Source: Pseudomonadota bacterium (GTDB lineage: Bacteria; Pseudomonadota; Gammaproteobacteria; UBA4575). From it: a stretch of 9,510 bases of DNA. A model generated the notes under the pieces. The model ran no database searches. It saw nothing but the letters and a program-made list of their open reading frames with translations, and was not told where the DNA came from. Below are positions 1 to 6,851 of this stretch, piece after piece (within the stretch, counting starts at the first letter, position 1; every line of letters starts with the position of its first letter). The stretch is from assembly GCA_009839635.1 (NCBI GenBank), contig VXPJ01000005.1, forward strand, positions 1 to 9,510, written 5' to 3'. The translations under genes were made by a program, and so were the position numbers.

Positions 1-774
1 GACAAGAATCTTGAACAGCGTCTTACTATCGTTGCAACGGCTGACGAGGAAAGCACAATGCAGGGTGTCCGCACACTTGCAGAAAAAAACAGAAAGCCGG
101 GGCGCTTTTGTGTGATTGGCGAACCGACAAACCTCATCCCTGTACGCCAGCACAAGGGAGTGTTCATGGAGTCAATTACACTCTACGGAAAGGCCGGGCA
201 TTCGAGCAACCCGGCGCTGGGCAACAACGCATTGGAAGGCATGCGCGTGGTGCTGAATGAACTGGACGAATTCAAACGGGAACTTGCGGACAAATACAAC
301 AACGATGACTTCATCGTGCCGATTCCAACCCTGAATCTCGGCCATATCCATGGTGGCGACAACCCCAATCGAATCTGTGCAGAATGCGAGCTACACGTTG
401 ATTTACGCCTGCTCCCAGGCATGCAGATCAATACCCTGAGAGATGAACTCCACGAGAGAATCACCAAAAGCACAGACCCGCTCGGCCTTACCTGCAAGTT
501 TAAAGCGTTGTTTGACGGGGTTCCCGCATTCGAAACTGCAGGTGACTCAAGGATTGTCGAATTGGCAAGCTCGTATACCGGCAAAAAACCGAAATCCGTG
601 ACCTTTGCCACGGAGGCCCCTTTTTTCAATTCCATGGGAATGGAAACGGTGGTGCTGGGACCTGGGTCGATCGACCAGGCTCACCAGCCCAATGAGTTCA
701 TTGCACTCTCAACGCTCGAACCGACCATTGAATTGCTGCAAAAAATCATAGGCTCGATATGCACGCGGAGATGA
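1..774 (+). CDS. argE: Acetylornithine deacetylase, C-terminal part (5' end outside window)
   Basis: Cytoplasmic M20-family metallo-hydrolase that removes the acetyl group from N2-acetylornithine to give ornithine for arginine synthesis. The reading frame is open from base 1, so the gene starts upstream. About 257 residues are present of the roughly 380 usual for the E. coli-type enzyme; about 125 N-terminal residues, including the first metal-binding His/Asp, are missing. Visible landmarks, in order: TADEES (general-base Glu region) near fragment residue 13, IGEPTN (metal-ligand Glu) near 39, GHSS of the dimerisation (lid) domain, the PTLNLGHIHGGD stretch with NRIC, then TEAPFF, GPGSIDQ and AHQPNEF with the last metal-ligand His. 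The order and wording of these motifs match ArgE more closely than the related DapE. The ATG at 58 lies inside the conserved TADEES region and is not the true start. The stop is TGA 772-774. The next gene on this strand with a related job is argA at 2233. Confidence 0.96.
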   Translation, partial: DKNLEQRLTIVATADEESTMQGVRTLAEKNRKPGRFCVIGEPTNLIPVRQHKGVFMESITLYGKAGHSSNPALGNNALEGMRVVLNELDEFKRELADKYNNDDFIVPIPTLNLGHIHGGDNPNRICAECELHVDLRLLPGMQINTLRDELHERITKSTDPLGLTCKFKALFDGVPAFETAGDSRIVELASSYTGKKPKSVTFATEAPFFNSMGMETVVLGPGSIDQAHQPNEFIALSTLEPTIELLQKIIGSICTRR

Positions 775-920
775 CTAGGCAACCAAGATAATTCCCTTGC
801 ACGAAATCTCGGATGTGAACCCGAGACACAGCCCACTTTCAGGAGAAGGCCGGTCGACGCCCTGACCCGGTATGGATCAGAGAACACAGATGATGCAGTT
901 TTACGATGACCCGACCGTGC
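775..920. other. Convergent intergenic gap with two small inverted repeats
   Basis: This 146-nt gap separates the end of argE (plus) from the end of the exported-protein gene (minus). Two small stem-loops can be drawn. One has arms TCTCGG 807-812 and CCGAGA 821-826 (6 bp, 8-nt loop). The other has arms CCGGTC 850-855 and GACCCGG 864-870 (one bulged C). Neither is followed by a T-run on either strand, so neither is a standard intrinsic terminator. They could help stop convergent transcription, but that is a guess. No open frame with coding character was seen here. Confidence 0.25.
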
Positions 921-1319
921 TTACTGTTTGGCACTTCCGTCCCTGGTGAATCGCCCAAAACGCAGCTTGTAGATATTTCCCTGAGACACCGTATCTGCTT
1001 CCATCAAGCTGGGGGTTGATCTGTATTCTTGACTGGGGGAAGTCAGTGCGCGTGCAGCCGCAGCATCCTGACAAGTGATAGGGCCAAAATCATGGTCATG
1101 ATAGTCCTCGGACGTGCACGGTCGAAATCCCGGGAAAAATCTCGATTCGTAGATGGTCACATTTTCCGTTTGTGCCGTATGTGGTTCAGAATCCGGCTTG
1201 GCAGCAGGCGGTGCATCCGTAACGATCTCAGGTGGACCGCTGACTTCCCCGCCCATTTCAGCAAGCAATGGTGCTGCCCAAAGCACCACCCCTAAAAGCA
1301 TGCAAACTTGCCTGACCAT
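921..1319 (-). CDS. Small exported protein of unknown function
   Basis: I do not recognise this 132-residue protein. It begins with a short basic end (MVRQ) and a hydrophobic core (residues 5-19) ending in APLLA-E, a good signal-peptidase I site after residue 20. It is therefore probably periplasmic or secreted. Cys6 is too early and lacks a lipobox, so it is not an obvious lipoprotein. The mature chain starts Gly/Pro/Ala-rich and probably disordered (residues 21-50). It then has a more structured part with two cysteines (68 and 83) flanking a His/Asp-rich YHDHDF segment. The cysteines could form a disulfide, and the His/Asp cluster could bind metal; both are guesses. The start is ATG 1319-1317, 19 nt after the stop of the larger exported gene, with no clear Shine-Dalgarno, which suggests translational coupling. 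Stop TAA at 923-921. The signal peptide and its place behind another exported gene make a real gene likely. Confidence 0.7.
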   Translation of the reverse strand: MVRQVCMLLGVVLWAAPLLAEMGGEVSGPPEIVTDAPPAAKPDSEPHTAQTENVTIYESRFFPGFRPCTSEDYHDHDFGPITCQDAAAARALTSPSQEYRSTPSLMEADTVSQGNIYKLRFGRFTRDGSAKQ

Positions 1320-1338
1320 GATCTAGCTTGCCCGCGGC

Positions 1339-2034
1339 CTACAATTCCGTGGCATCACGCCTCGAGATTTCTTCACTAATGAGAGCAATCGCATTTTCGA
1401 GTTCATGAACGGAATAGATATTTTGAATGCGATATTTTTCATGAAGTACCGCGGCATAGGACTCATCCAGCTCCTTAAGGTACCTGCCCATTGATGTATT
1501 GGGGTTCCGCATGTCCGCAGCCATGCGTTTGCGGAATTCTGGGCTCTCATTGAACTTGAGCATCATCGACATATAGACAGCCGAAAATCTGAAATCGTAT
1601 GATTTATAGTCATCCAGCGTGTGTACATGCTTGCGGGCATTTCTGATTTCCTGATCAAACGTATTGCTGTAGCCGATCAACTCGTCACGAAATTTTCCTT
1701 CTATCTGATACTCGTCGATCAGTTTGTGGATGATCTTGACAATCTGCAGTCGCTTGTCATCGTGCTCAAAAACGGTCTCAAGAAATTTTTGTCTGGCAAC
1801 TTCCGGAGCATCGCTGACCTGCTGGATGGCCGCAAGTTCTTTCGCGAATGCGGCCTTTTCTGCATGCAGTTGCTCCAGAGTCAAGTTTTCCAGATTGGCA
1901 GGTGCCGAATAGATCACCTTCACACGATCGAGAATGGGTGATTTCAGCACCTCACCGCTGGCCAGAACCGCAGGACCAGCCAATGCCAGCAGCAGGCAAA
2001 ACAAACCTTTTCCACTCGATAAAACTCTTCGCAT
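1339..2034 (-). CDS. Exported, mainly helical protein of unknown function
   Basis: This 231-residue protein is not one I can assign to a named family. It starts with a typical signal peptide: basic MRRVLSSGKG, hydrophobic residues 11-24, and a likely cleavage after AVLA (about residue 25). The mature part is rich in charged, helix-favouring stretches. These include a Leu/Glu/Ala run at about 48-72 (LTLEQLHAEKAAF), a Lys/Ile segment near 95-110, and a C-terminal Glu-rich helix. It has no cysteine after the signal peptide and no obvious catalytic motif. It looks like a soluble periplasmic helical-bundle protein. The ATG at 2034 is well supported by AAGGAA at 2046-2041, 6-7 nt upstream on this strand. 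It is the first gene of a two-gene unit with the smaller exported gene downstream (19-nt gap) and is divergent from argA. Stop TAG at 1341-1339. The function is unknown; nothing in the sequence links it to arginine synthesis. Confidence 0.82.
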   Translation of the reverse strand: MRRVLSSGKGLFCLLLALAGPAVLASGEVLKSPILDRVKVIYSAPANLENLTLEQLHAEKAAFAKELAAIQQVSDAPEVARQKFLETVFEHDDKRLQIVKIIHKLIDEYQIEGKFRDELIGYSNTFDQEIRNARKHVHTLDDYKSYDFRFSAVYMSMMLKFNESPEFRKRMAADMRNPNTSMGRYLKELDESYAAVLHEKYRIQNIYSVHELENAIALISEEISRRDATEL

Positions 2035-2040
2035 TATTTG

Positions 2041-2046
2041 TTCCTT
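2041..2046 (-). promoter_or_regulatory. Ribosome binding site of the 231-residue exported protein
   Basis: Read on the minus strand, AAGGAA lies 6 nt before the ATG at 2034. It is among the clearest Shine-Dalgarno sequences in the window and fixes the start codon that gives a complete signal peptide. Confidence 0.7.
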
Positions 2047-2106
2047 ATGTATAAAATGTGACCCGCTCGCTTGACGGCATTACCTACGGTAGTGTGCAGG
2101 TGATCT

Positions 2107-2136
2107 ATTATAAGGGGCGAGCCAAGCCTCGGACAG
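2107..2136 (-). promoter_or_regulatory. Candidate sigma-70 promoter for the exported-protein pair
   Basis: On the minus strand a perfect -10 hexamer TATAAT occupies 2112-2107. The best -35 at a usable distance is CTGTCC at 2136-2131 (18-nt spacer), which matches only three of six consensus bases. The start point would be near 2100, giving a leader of about 65 nt before the ATG at 2034. The -10 match is strong and the -35 weak, so this is a reasonable but unproven promoter. The same 198-nt gap must also hold the plus-strand promoter of argA, for which I saw no clear hexamer pair and no obvious ARG box. Confidence 0.4.
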
Positions 2137-2232
2137 CATAAAAACCAGTTGCGAAGAATCCTTCATCATTTCATAGGTTTACCTTGGATTGATCGTGTGA
2201 TCCTGTCCCTGTATCTGATCGCAGTGTGAAAC

Positions 2233-3552
2233 ATGACCAGCACTTCCCTGTTCCAGACCGGGAGTTTTCGCCAAGCTGCCCACTACATCCATACCCATCG
2301 CGGCAAAACTTTCGTGGTCTATATCAACAGCCGTGTTCTGTTGGCAGATACCCGTCTGACTGCACTCATCCGTGACCTGGCGCTGATGCACACGCTGGGT
2401 GCCAAGCTTGTGCTGGTACTCGGGGATGGGGCATCGATTTCCCGGGAAACGGTTGCATCGGAGCAAAGCGCACCGCACCACACCTTACATGTCACCGACC
2501 ACGACGCTATCGGCGAGATCAAGAACACTGCCAGTGACATGTGTGAGAATGTCAAAGCCTTTTTTTCTGCCAGCCTCGCCAATACACCGCTGGCAGGCGC
2601 CAGACTGGACGTTGCCTGTGGCGATTTCCTACAGGCAGACCCTGACGCAGACAAACAAAGCCAAGTGGATTACCCGCACAGGGATAACTGCAGCATCAAC
2701 CAAACTGCACTGCAACAGCAACTGGACAAGGGAAACATCGTAGCGATCACCCCCATGGCGAGTTCGACGGCGGGCAGCCTGCTCCTTTTGCCGGGAGCGG
2801 AACTTGCAATGCACACTGCATGCGTAATGCATAGTGAGAAGCTGATATTGGTACTGGACCAATTCAAGCTTCATAGCCAGAAAACACAAGGCGAAGATCA
2901 CTACAGCATCGAGGAAGCCCGGGAACTTGTAGAAAATCTGCCCGAGCACAAACAGGATGCCAAACGCTATCTGAGCGTCGCAATTCAGGCGTGCTCGAAA
3001 AATGTCAAGAACGCACATCTAGTCGATATAGAGAAGCCGGGCACGCTGCTTGAAGAACTTTATAGTCTGGACGGTGCCGCCACGCTGGTAACGGCTCAAG
3101 CCTATGAGGAAATCCGGCCTGCCACACTGGATGATCTGGACGGTATTGCCGAGCTTATACAACCCTTTATGGAAAAAGGGATTCTGGTAGCGCGCTCCCG
3201 TGCACAGCTGGAACTCGAAATCGACCGCTTTGATGTCATAGAACGCGACGGTGTGCTCCTGACCTGCGGCGTTTTGCATACCTTCCCGGAAGAAAATGTC
3301 GCCGAAGTTGGTTGTCTTGCAGTGCACCCGGAATTTCAGTCCATCGGGCGCGGCAGCAAAATGTTGATGCACCTGGAAAAGAAAGCCTGCGAAGCTGGTT
3401 TCAGCAAGCTTTTCGTACTGACGACGCAAACTGAGCACTGGTTCCAGGAACACGGTTTTGAATCCGCAAAAATAGAAGACCTGCCCATGCAGAAACAGGT
3501 GCTTTATGACGACATGCGCAAGTCAAAAATCTACAGCAAAACTATCCAATGA
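2233..3552 (+). CDS. argA: N-acetylglutamate synthase (amino-acid N-acetyltransferase)
   Basis: Transfers acetyl from acetyl-CoA to glutamate, the first step of arginine synthesis, in the cytoplasm. It has 439 residues, close to E. coli ArgA (443). Residues about 10-280 form the amino-acid-kinase-like regulatory domain, starting with the family's Y-I-x-T-H-R-G-K-T-F block (18-27) and including NTPL-x-GA (117-123) and VDYPHR. Residues about 293-439 form the GNAT acetyltransferase domain: IRPAT, GILV-x-RSR (316-323), CLAVHPEF, the acetyl-CoA loop QSIGRG (369-374), and KLFVLTT...HWFQEHGF (392-409). The GNAT half is well conserved. In the kinase-like half, segments that read GGEA and GARPQID in E. 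coli (from memory) read INSR (31-34) and GDGASIS (64-70) here, so arginine feedback may differ. The ATG at 2233 gives an N-terminus that aligns with the family, though its Shine-Dalgarno is poor. It stands between the exported-protein pair (divergent) and the membrane cold-shock gene. Confidence 0.93.
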   Translation: MTSTSLFQTGSFRQAAHYIHTHRGKTFVVYINSRVLLADTRLTALIRDLALMHTLGAKLVLVLGDGASISRETVASEQSAPHHTLHVTDHDAIGEIKNTASDMCENVKAFFSASLANTPLAGARLDVACGDFLQADPDADKQSQVDYPHRDNCSINQTALQQQLDKGNIVAITPMASSTAGSLLLLPGAELAMHTACVMHSEKLILVLDQFKLHSQKTQGEDHYSIEEARELVENLPEHKQDAKRYLSVAIQACSKNVKNAHLVDIEKPGTLLEELYSLDGAATLVTAQAYEEIRPATLDDLDGIAELIQPFMEKGILVARSRAQLELEIDRFDVIERDGVLLTCGVLHTFPEENVAEVGCLAVHPEFQSIGRGSKMLMHLEKKACEAGFSKLFVLTTQTEHWFQEHGFESAKIEDLPMQKQVLYDDMRKSKIYSKTIQ

Positions 3553-3627
3553 ACATCACGGCAGGTATTATGCGCAATACGGATCGCTGCATTCGGCAAC
3601 TGATGCTTGACCCAAATAGCTGAGCTC

Positions 3628-3632
3628 AGGAG
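3628..3632 (+). promoter_or_regulatory. Ribosome binding site deciding the start of the cold-shock membrane protein
   Basis: AGGAG lies 13 nt before the ATG at 3646. The spacing is long, but it supports that ATG over the in-frame TTG at 3607, which lies upstream of this site and would add 13 polar residues in front of the first membrane helix. Confidence 0.45.
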
Positions 3633-3645
3633 AAAAACACACCTC

Positions 3646-4053
3646 ATGAAAACCAATCCCACCATATTGATCAGTCTAGGTGTTGTGGTAGGTATAGCAC
3701 TTGCTATCCTCATTGACGGTGACACTGCTAAATTATTGATTTCCGGAGGGCTGGCAATTGTATTTATCATCATCGTACCTGTCTTGATTAACCTGGTCCG
3801 CAACATCAGGGCAAGAGCCTCGGGGAGCACCAAGCCAAAGACCACTTCCCGACAGGCCAGAGGTACTGTCAAGTGGTTTAATTACAAGAAAGGTTTTGGA
3901 TTTATTGAGCAGGAAAATGGTGAGGACGTTTTTGTGCACCACAAGTCTATAGTCAGCAGTGGTCGCAGATCACTGCGAGAAGGTCAGAAAGTTTCCATGG
4001 ATGTAGTGCAAGGTGCAAAAGGACCCCAGGCTGAAAATGTAAGCCTGTTGTAA
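3646..4053 (+). CDS. Membrane-anchored cold-shock domain protein
   Basis: This 135-residue protein has two hydrophobic helices followed by a complete cold-shock domain. Helix 1 is about residues 6-23 and helix 2 about 29-51, joined by a short acidic turn (DGDTAK). Basic residues right after helix 2 (RNIRARA) suggest that both ends face the cytoplasm. A Ser/Thr/Lys linker (59-71) leads to the domain at 72-135, which starts RGTVKWFN and carries RNP1 KGFGFIE (82-88) and RNP2 VFVHH (95-99). These aromatic nucleic-acid-binding motifs look intact, so binding of single-stranded RNA or DNA at the inner membrane is the natural inference. The order (membrane part first) is the reverse of the better-known cold-shock plus DUF1294 proteins. 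The gene starts 93 nt after argA and ends 112 nt before amgK. Whether it is cold-induced or constitutive cannot be read from the sequence. Confidence 0.87.
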   Translation: MKTNPTILISLGVVVGIALAILIDGDTAKLLISGGLAIVFIIIVPVLINLVRNIRARASGSTKPKTTSRQARGTVKWFNYKKGFGFIEQENGEDVFVHHKSIVSSGRRSLREGQKVSMDVVQGAKGPQAENVSLL

Positions 4054-4076
4054 CAGCTGCATGCACTAGATACTGC

Positions 4077-4089
4077 GGCTGGCCCAGCC
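4077..4089 (+). terminator. Weak stem-loop after the cold-shock gene
   Basis: Arms GGCTG 4077-4081 and CAGCC 4085-4089 with a 3-nt loop form a short GC-rich hairpin, 24 nt past the stop codon. No T-run follows (the next bases are AAAACC), so an intrinsic terminator is only weakly supported. The hairpin may be chance. Confidence 0.2.
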
Positions 4090-4165
4090 AAAACCAGAGC
4101 CTTTGGAATTTGACCTCAGGCTGCCCACTGCCACCTGAAACTACACTCTGGCCCGGACACGTAAA

Positions 4166-5143
4166 ATGGATTCTGACCCACGTCTTGCCCTACTGCATGA
4201 ATGGATCAAGGAGATACTCGGAGACGTCCCGTACACACTTGAGCCAGCCTCTGAAGATGCAAGCTTCAGGCGTTACTTCAGGCTCCTGTCTGAACAGGGG
4301 CAATATATAGCTGTTGATGCCCCACCTGAAAAAGAATCGAATGAAGCCTTTGCGAAAGTAACACACCTGCTGGAAGCGGAAGGCCTGCCCGTACCGCATA
4401 TCCACTACAGTTTTTTGGATTCCGGCTATTTCCTTCTGGACGACTTTGGCAACACATTGCTTCTGGACATTCTGGATGCAGAAAATGCCGACAACCTGTA
4501 TGGCCATGCGCTTGAAGCACTGACCGTCATCCAGCAGATCCCTGCAGATAGTCTGCCCAAATACAGCCAGGAACTTTTGTTGCAGGAAATGGAGTTATTC
4601 CGACAGTGGTTCCTGATACAACTTCTTGACGTTAAGTTGTCAGACTCCAGCGTGCAGGTTTTAAACAGTGCCTTTACACACTTGAAAAACAATGCACTGG
4701 ATCAACCACAGGTTTTTGTTCATCGGGATTATCATTCACGCAATCTGATGAAAATCGATACGGGCTGGCCGGGTATTATCGATTACCAGGATGCTGTTTG
4801 TGGGCCGCTTACTTACGATGCAGTCTCATTGCTGCGTGACTGTTATATTCAATGGCCCTCCGATCGTGTGCAGACCTGGGCACTTGATTACAGGGACAGG
4901 CTCATGGAAAAAGACATAGTTTCCCACATCACTGAAGAAACCTTTCTGAAGTGGTTTGACCTGATGGGGATTCAGCGACACTTGAAGGCCATTGGAATCT
5001 TTGCACGCCTGAACTTGCGTGACAAAAAGCCGGGCTACCTCAAGGATATTCCACGTACCCTGGAGTACATAAAATCCGTTGCGCCAAAATATCCTGAGAC
5101 CCAGGAACTGGCCGTTTTCATAGACAAGAAGGTTTTTCTCTGA
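4166..5143 (+). CDS. amgK: N-acetylmuramate/N-acetylglucosamine anomeric kinase
   Basis: A sugar kinase of the aminoglycoside-phosphotransferase (APH/choline kinase) fold. In Pseudomonas, AmgK phosphorylates MurNAc (and GlcNAc) at C1 in the cytoplasm, feeding a cell-wall recycling branch that rejoins peptidoglycan synthesis after the fosfomycin-sensitive MurA step. The 325 residues agree with the family. Visible features are an N-lobe with DASFRRYFR (31-39), a FLLDDFG hinge-side segment (89-95), the catalytic-loop HRDYHSRN (186-193, catalytic Asp188), and the metal-binding IIDYQDA (204-210) followed by GPLTYDAVSLLRD. The APH fold alone would be ambiguous. The assignment rests mainly on the next gene, murU, which begins 2 nt after this stop. 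The ATG at 4166 has no strong Shine-Dalgarno. In Pseudomonas the pair sits beside lptD; here the neighbours are a cold-shock membrane protein and, convergently, lipA. All catalytic motifs appear intact. Confidence 0.9.
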   Translation: MDSDPRLALLHEWIKEILGDVPYTLEPASEDASFRRYFRLLSEQGQYIAVDAPPEKESNEAFAKVTHLLEAEGLPVPHIHYSFLDSGYFLLDDFGNTLLLDILDAENADNLYGHALEALTVIQQIPADSLPKYSQELLLQEMELFRQWFLIQLLDVKLSDSSVQVLNSAFTHLKNNALDQPQVFVHRDYHSRNLMKIDTGWPGIIDYQDAVCGPLTYDAVSLLRDCYIQWPSDRVQTWALDYRDRLMEKDIVSHITEETFLKWFDLMGIQRHLKAIGIFARLNLRDKKPGYLKDIPRTLEYIKSVAPKYPETQELAVFIDKKVFL

Positions 5144-5145
5144 TC

Positions 5146-5820
5146 ATGATGAAGTGCATGTTGTTAGCTGCGGGTTTAGGAGAGCGAATGCGGCCTCTCA
5201 CCCAGCGCATCCCGAAACCTCTGATCAAGCTTGCAGGCAAATCTCTGATCGAACATCACCTGACGAGGCTCAAATCCGCAGGCTACAGGGAAATCGTCAT
5301 CAATCTTTCCCATTTGGGAAACACGATCCGGCAAAAGCTCGGGGATGGCGAGCGCTACGGGGTACACATCGAGTATTCCCATGAAGGCGAAAGCCCGTTG
5401 GGAACCGCAGGAGGGATTGTCCAAGCCCTGCCACTTCTGGGTGACAAGCCATTCCTGGTAATAAGCAGTGACATCTGGTGCGACCACCCTCTTTCGTTTC
5501 CCGGCATGGCGCATGACATGGCACATCTGGTGCTTGTAGATAATCCGGCACATCACCGGAACGGTGACTTTGCCTGCAAGTCCGGCAGGGCCTGTAGTTC
5601 GGGAGGAAAATTTTTGACCTTCAGTGGTATTGGCATCTACATGCCGGAGCTGTTCAAGGAACATGCAATCGAGCAAAAGGCCCTGGCCCCTGTCCTACGT
5701 TCCGCCATTGCCCAAGAAAAAGTAAGTGCCGAACACTATACGGGCACATGGTTTGACATTGGCACGCCCGAACGGCTTCGCGAAGTCGAGCGGCACTTGC
5801 AGAATCAGAATACAGGCTGA
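5146..5820 (+). CDS. murU: N-acetylmuramate 1-phosphate uridylyltransferase
   Basis: A nucleotidyltransferase (GT-A-like fold) that joins UTP with MurNAc-1-phosphate, made by AmgK, to give UDP-MurNAc in the cytoplasm. The 224 residues match the known MurU length (about 223 in Pseudomonas). Motifs: LAAGLGERMRPLT (7-19, nucleotide-binding loop), the KPL that follows (24-26), ESPLGTAGG (82-90), the metal-site Asp in SSDIW (107-111), and WFDIGTPERL near the C-terminus. Without a neighbour this could be read as a mannose-1-phosphate guanylyltransferase or a glucose-1-phosphate thymidylyl-/uridylyltransferase. Its short length and its place directly behind amgK favour MurU. Two ATGs stand in tandem (5146 and 5149), so the first residue is uncertain by one. 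The start is 2 nt past the amgK stop, so the two genes are surely co-transcribed and probably translationally coupled. Confidence 0.9.
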   Translation: MMKCMLLAAGLGERMRPLTQRIPKPLIKLAGKSLIEHHLTRLKSAGYREIVINLSHLGNTIRQKLGDGERYGVHIEYSHEGESPLGTAGGIVQALPLLGDKPFLVISSDIWCDHPLSFPGMAHDMAHLVLVDNPAHHRNGDFACKSGRACSSGGKFLTFSGIGIYMPELFKEHAIEQKALAPVLRSAIAQEKVSAEHYTGTWFDIGTPERLREVERHLQNQNTG

Positions 5821-5848
5821 TATCAGCGGATGAATCCCTGACGGCACA

Positions 5849-5871
5849 CGATCGAGTTCAAACCTTGATCG
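5849..5871. terminator. Inverted repeat between converging murU and lipA
   Basis: Arms CGATCGAG (5849-5856) and CTTGATCG (5864-5871) pair over 8 bp with one G-T wobble around a 7-nt loop. The hairpin lies in the 83-nt gap between the two converging units, 29 nt after murU and 32 nt after the lipA stop, where a two-way terminator would be expected. Neither strand has a T-run behind it, so termination is plausible from position only. Confidence 0.35.
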
Positions 5872-5903
5872 CTCTTCAGTCCGGCAAATTAACCCCGTAC
5901 GCT

Positions 5904-6851
5904 TCAGTGCCCATAGGCCTGGATATCTGCATGATAGGAAGAACGGACCAATGGACCGCTCGCCACATGATGGAAGCCCAGGCCTTCTCCAACACGACGT
6001 AAGCGATCGAACTCTCCTGGATCAAGATAGCGTTGCACGGGCAAGTGGTGGCGACTTGGCTGCAGATATTGCCCCAGGGTAAGTCGGTCTACTTCATGTG
6101 TGCGAAGATCCTCCATCACCTGAACCACTTCTTCCGTACGCTCACCCAAACCCAGCATCAAGCCTGATTTTGTAGGGGTGTGCGGATGTCGCTTCTTGTA
6201 TTCGCTCAGCAATTTCAGCGAATGGTGGTAATCCGCACCGGGCCGGACGTAAGGATACAGGCGCGGAACAGTTTCCAGGTTGTGATTGAACACATCGGCA
6301 GGTTGTTGAGACAAAATTTGCAGTGCCCGACCCAGCCGTCCACGAAAGTCAGGAACAAGAATTTCTACTTTTGTCGCTGTACAGCACTCGCGTATGCGCT
6401 GCATGCACTTCACGAAATGGCCAGCCCCTCCATCATGCAGATCATCGCGGTCAACCGATGTGATGACCACGTAACGAAGCCCCATATGACCAATAGCTTC
6501 GGCCAGATGTTCCGGTTCTTGCTCATCCAGTGGCAACGGCCTGCCATGTGCCACATCACAAAAAGGACAGCGACGTGTACAGATATCGCCCATGATCATG
6601 AATGTAGCCGTACCGTGGCTGAAACACTCGGTCAAGTTCGGGCACGAGGCCTCCTCGCACACCGTGTGCAGCTGCTGCTCTCTCAGCAGTCTCTTTAAGG
6701 CTTTTACCTTCGCGGTCGGTGCGCGCACACGAAGCCACGCTGGCTTCGGAAGGTGTTGTAAAGGCCCTTCCAGCTTGACCGGAATGCGAACGACCTTTTC
6801 GCTCCCGCGCCGTTTCACGCCAAGTTTTTCAAGGTGCGACTTACTGGCCAA
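5904..6851 (-). CDS. lipA: Lipoyl synthase
   Basis: A radical-SAM enzyme that inserts two sulfur atoms into the protein-bound octanoyl chain, giving the lipoyl cofactor of 2-oxoacid dehydrogenases and the glycine cleavage H protein. It has 315 residues. Auxiliary [4Fe-4S] cluster cysteines are at 65, 70 and 76 (CEEASCPNLTEC), the radical-SAM CxxxCxxC at 91, 95 and 98 (CTRRCPFC), and the C-terminal RSSYHAD serine motif at 303-309. VFNHNLE and GLMLGLGE are also family-typical. The start is TTG at 6851. It overlaps the end of lipB by 11 nt, and the resulting GVK...IPVK N-terminus lines up with E. coli LipA; a stop codon lies three codons upstream, so no earlier start exists. A GTG at 6818 is the alternative. 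No clear Shine-Dalgarno precedes it, so re-initiation after lipB is likely. All cluster ligands are present. Confidence 0.96.
   Translation of the reverse strand: MASKSHLEKLGVKRRGSEKVVRIPVKLEGPLQHLPKPAWLRVRAPTAKVKALKRLLREQQLHTVCEEASCPNLTECFSHGTATFMIMGDICTRRCPFCDVAHGRPLPLDEQEPEHLAEAIGHMGLRYVVITSVDRDDLHDGGAGHFVKCMQRIRECCTATKVEILVPDFRGRLGRALQILSQQPADVFNHNLETVPRLYPYVRPGADYHHSLKLLSEYKKRHPHTPTKSGLMLGLGERTEEVVQVMEDLRTHEVDRLTLGQYLQPSRHHLPVQRYLDPGEFDRLRRVGEGLGFHHVASGPLVRSSYHADIQAYGH

Noticed and set aside
183..635. Minus-strand open frame (150 codons) inside argE
   Set aside because: Fully opposite the conserved argE catalytic and lid regions, with a Ser/Leu-rich translation typical of shadow frames.
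807..826. Possible tRNA T-arm on the minus strand (GGGTTCACATCC-like)
   Set aside because: The stem closes around an 8-nt loop rather than a 5-bp/7-nt T-arm, and no acceptor, D or anticodon arm can be built around it.
3607..3645. TTG start adding 13 residues to the cold-shock membrane protein
   Set aside because: It lies upstream of the AGGAG at 3628-3632 and puts a polar basic segment before the first helix; the ATG at 3646 fits better.
6180..6698. Long plus-strand open frame (172 codons) opposite lipA
   Set aside because: It lies wholly antisense to a lipA with every conserved motif. Its translation shows no domain or plausible composition; it is a by-product of lipA codon use.
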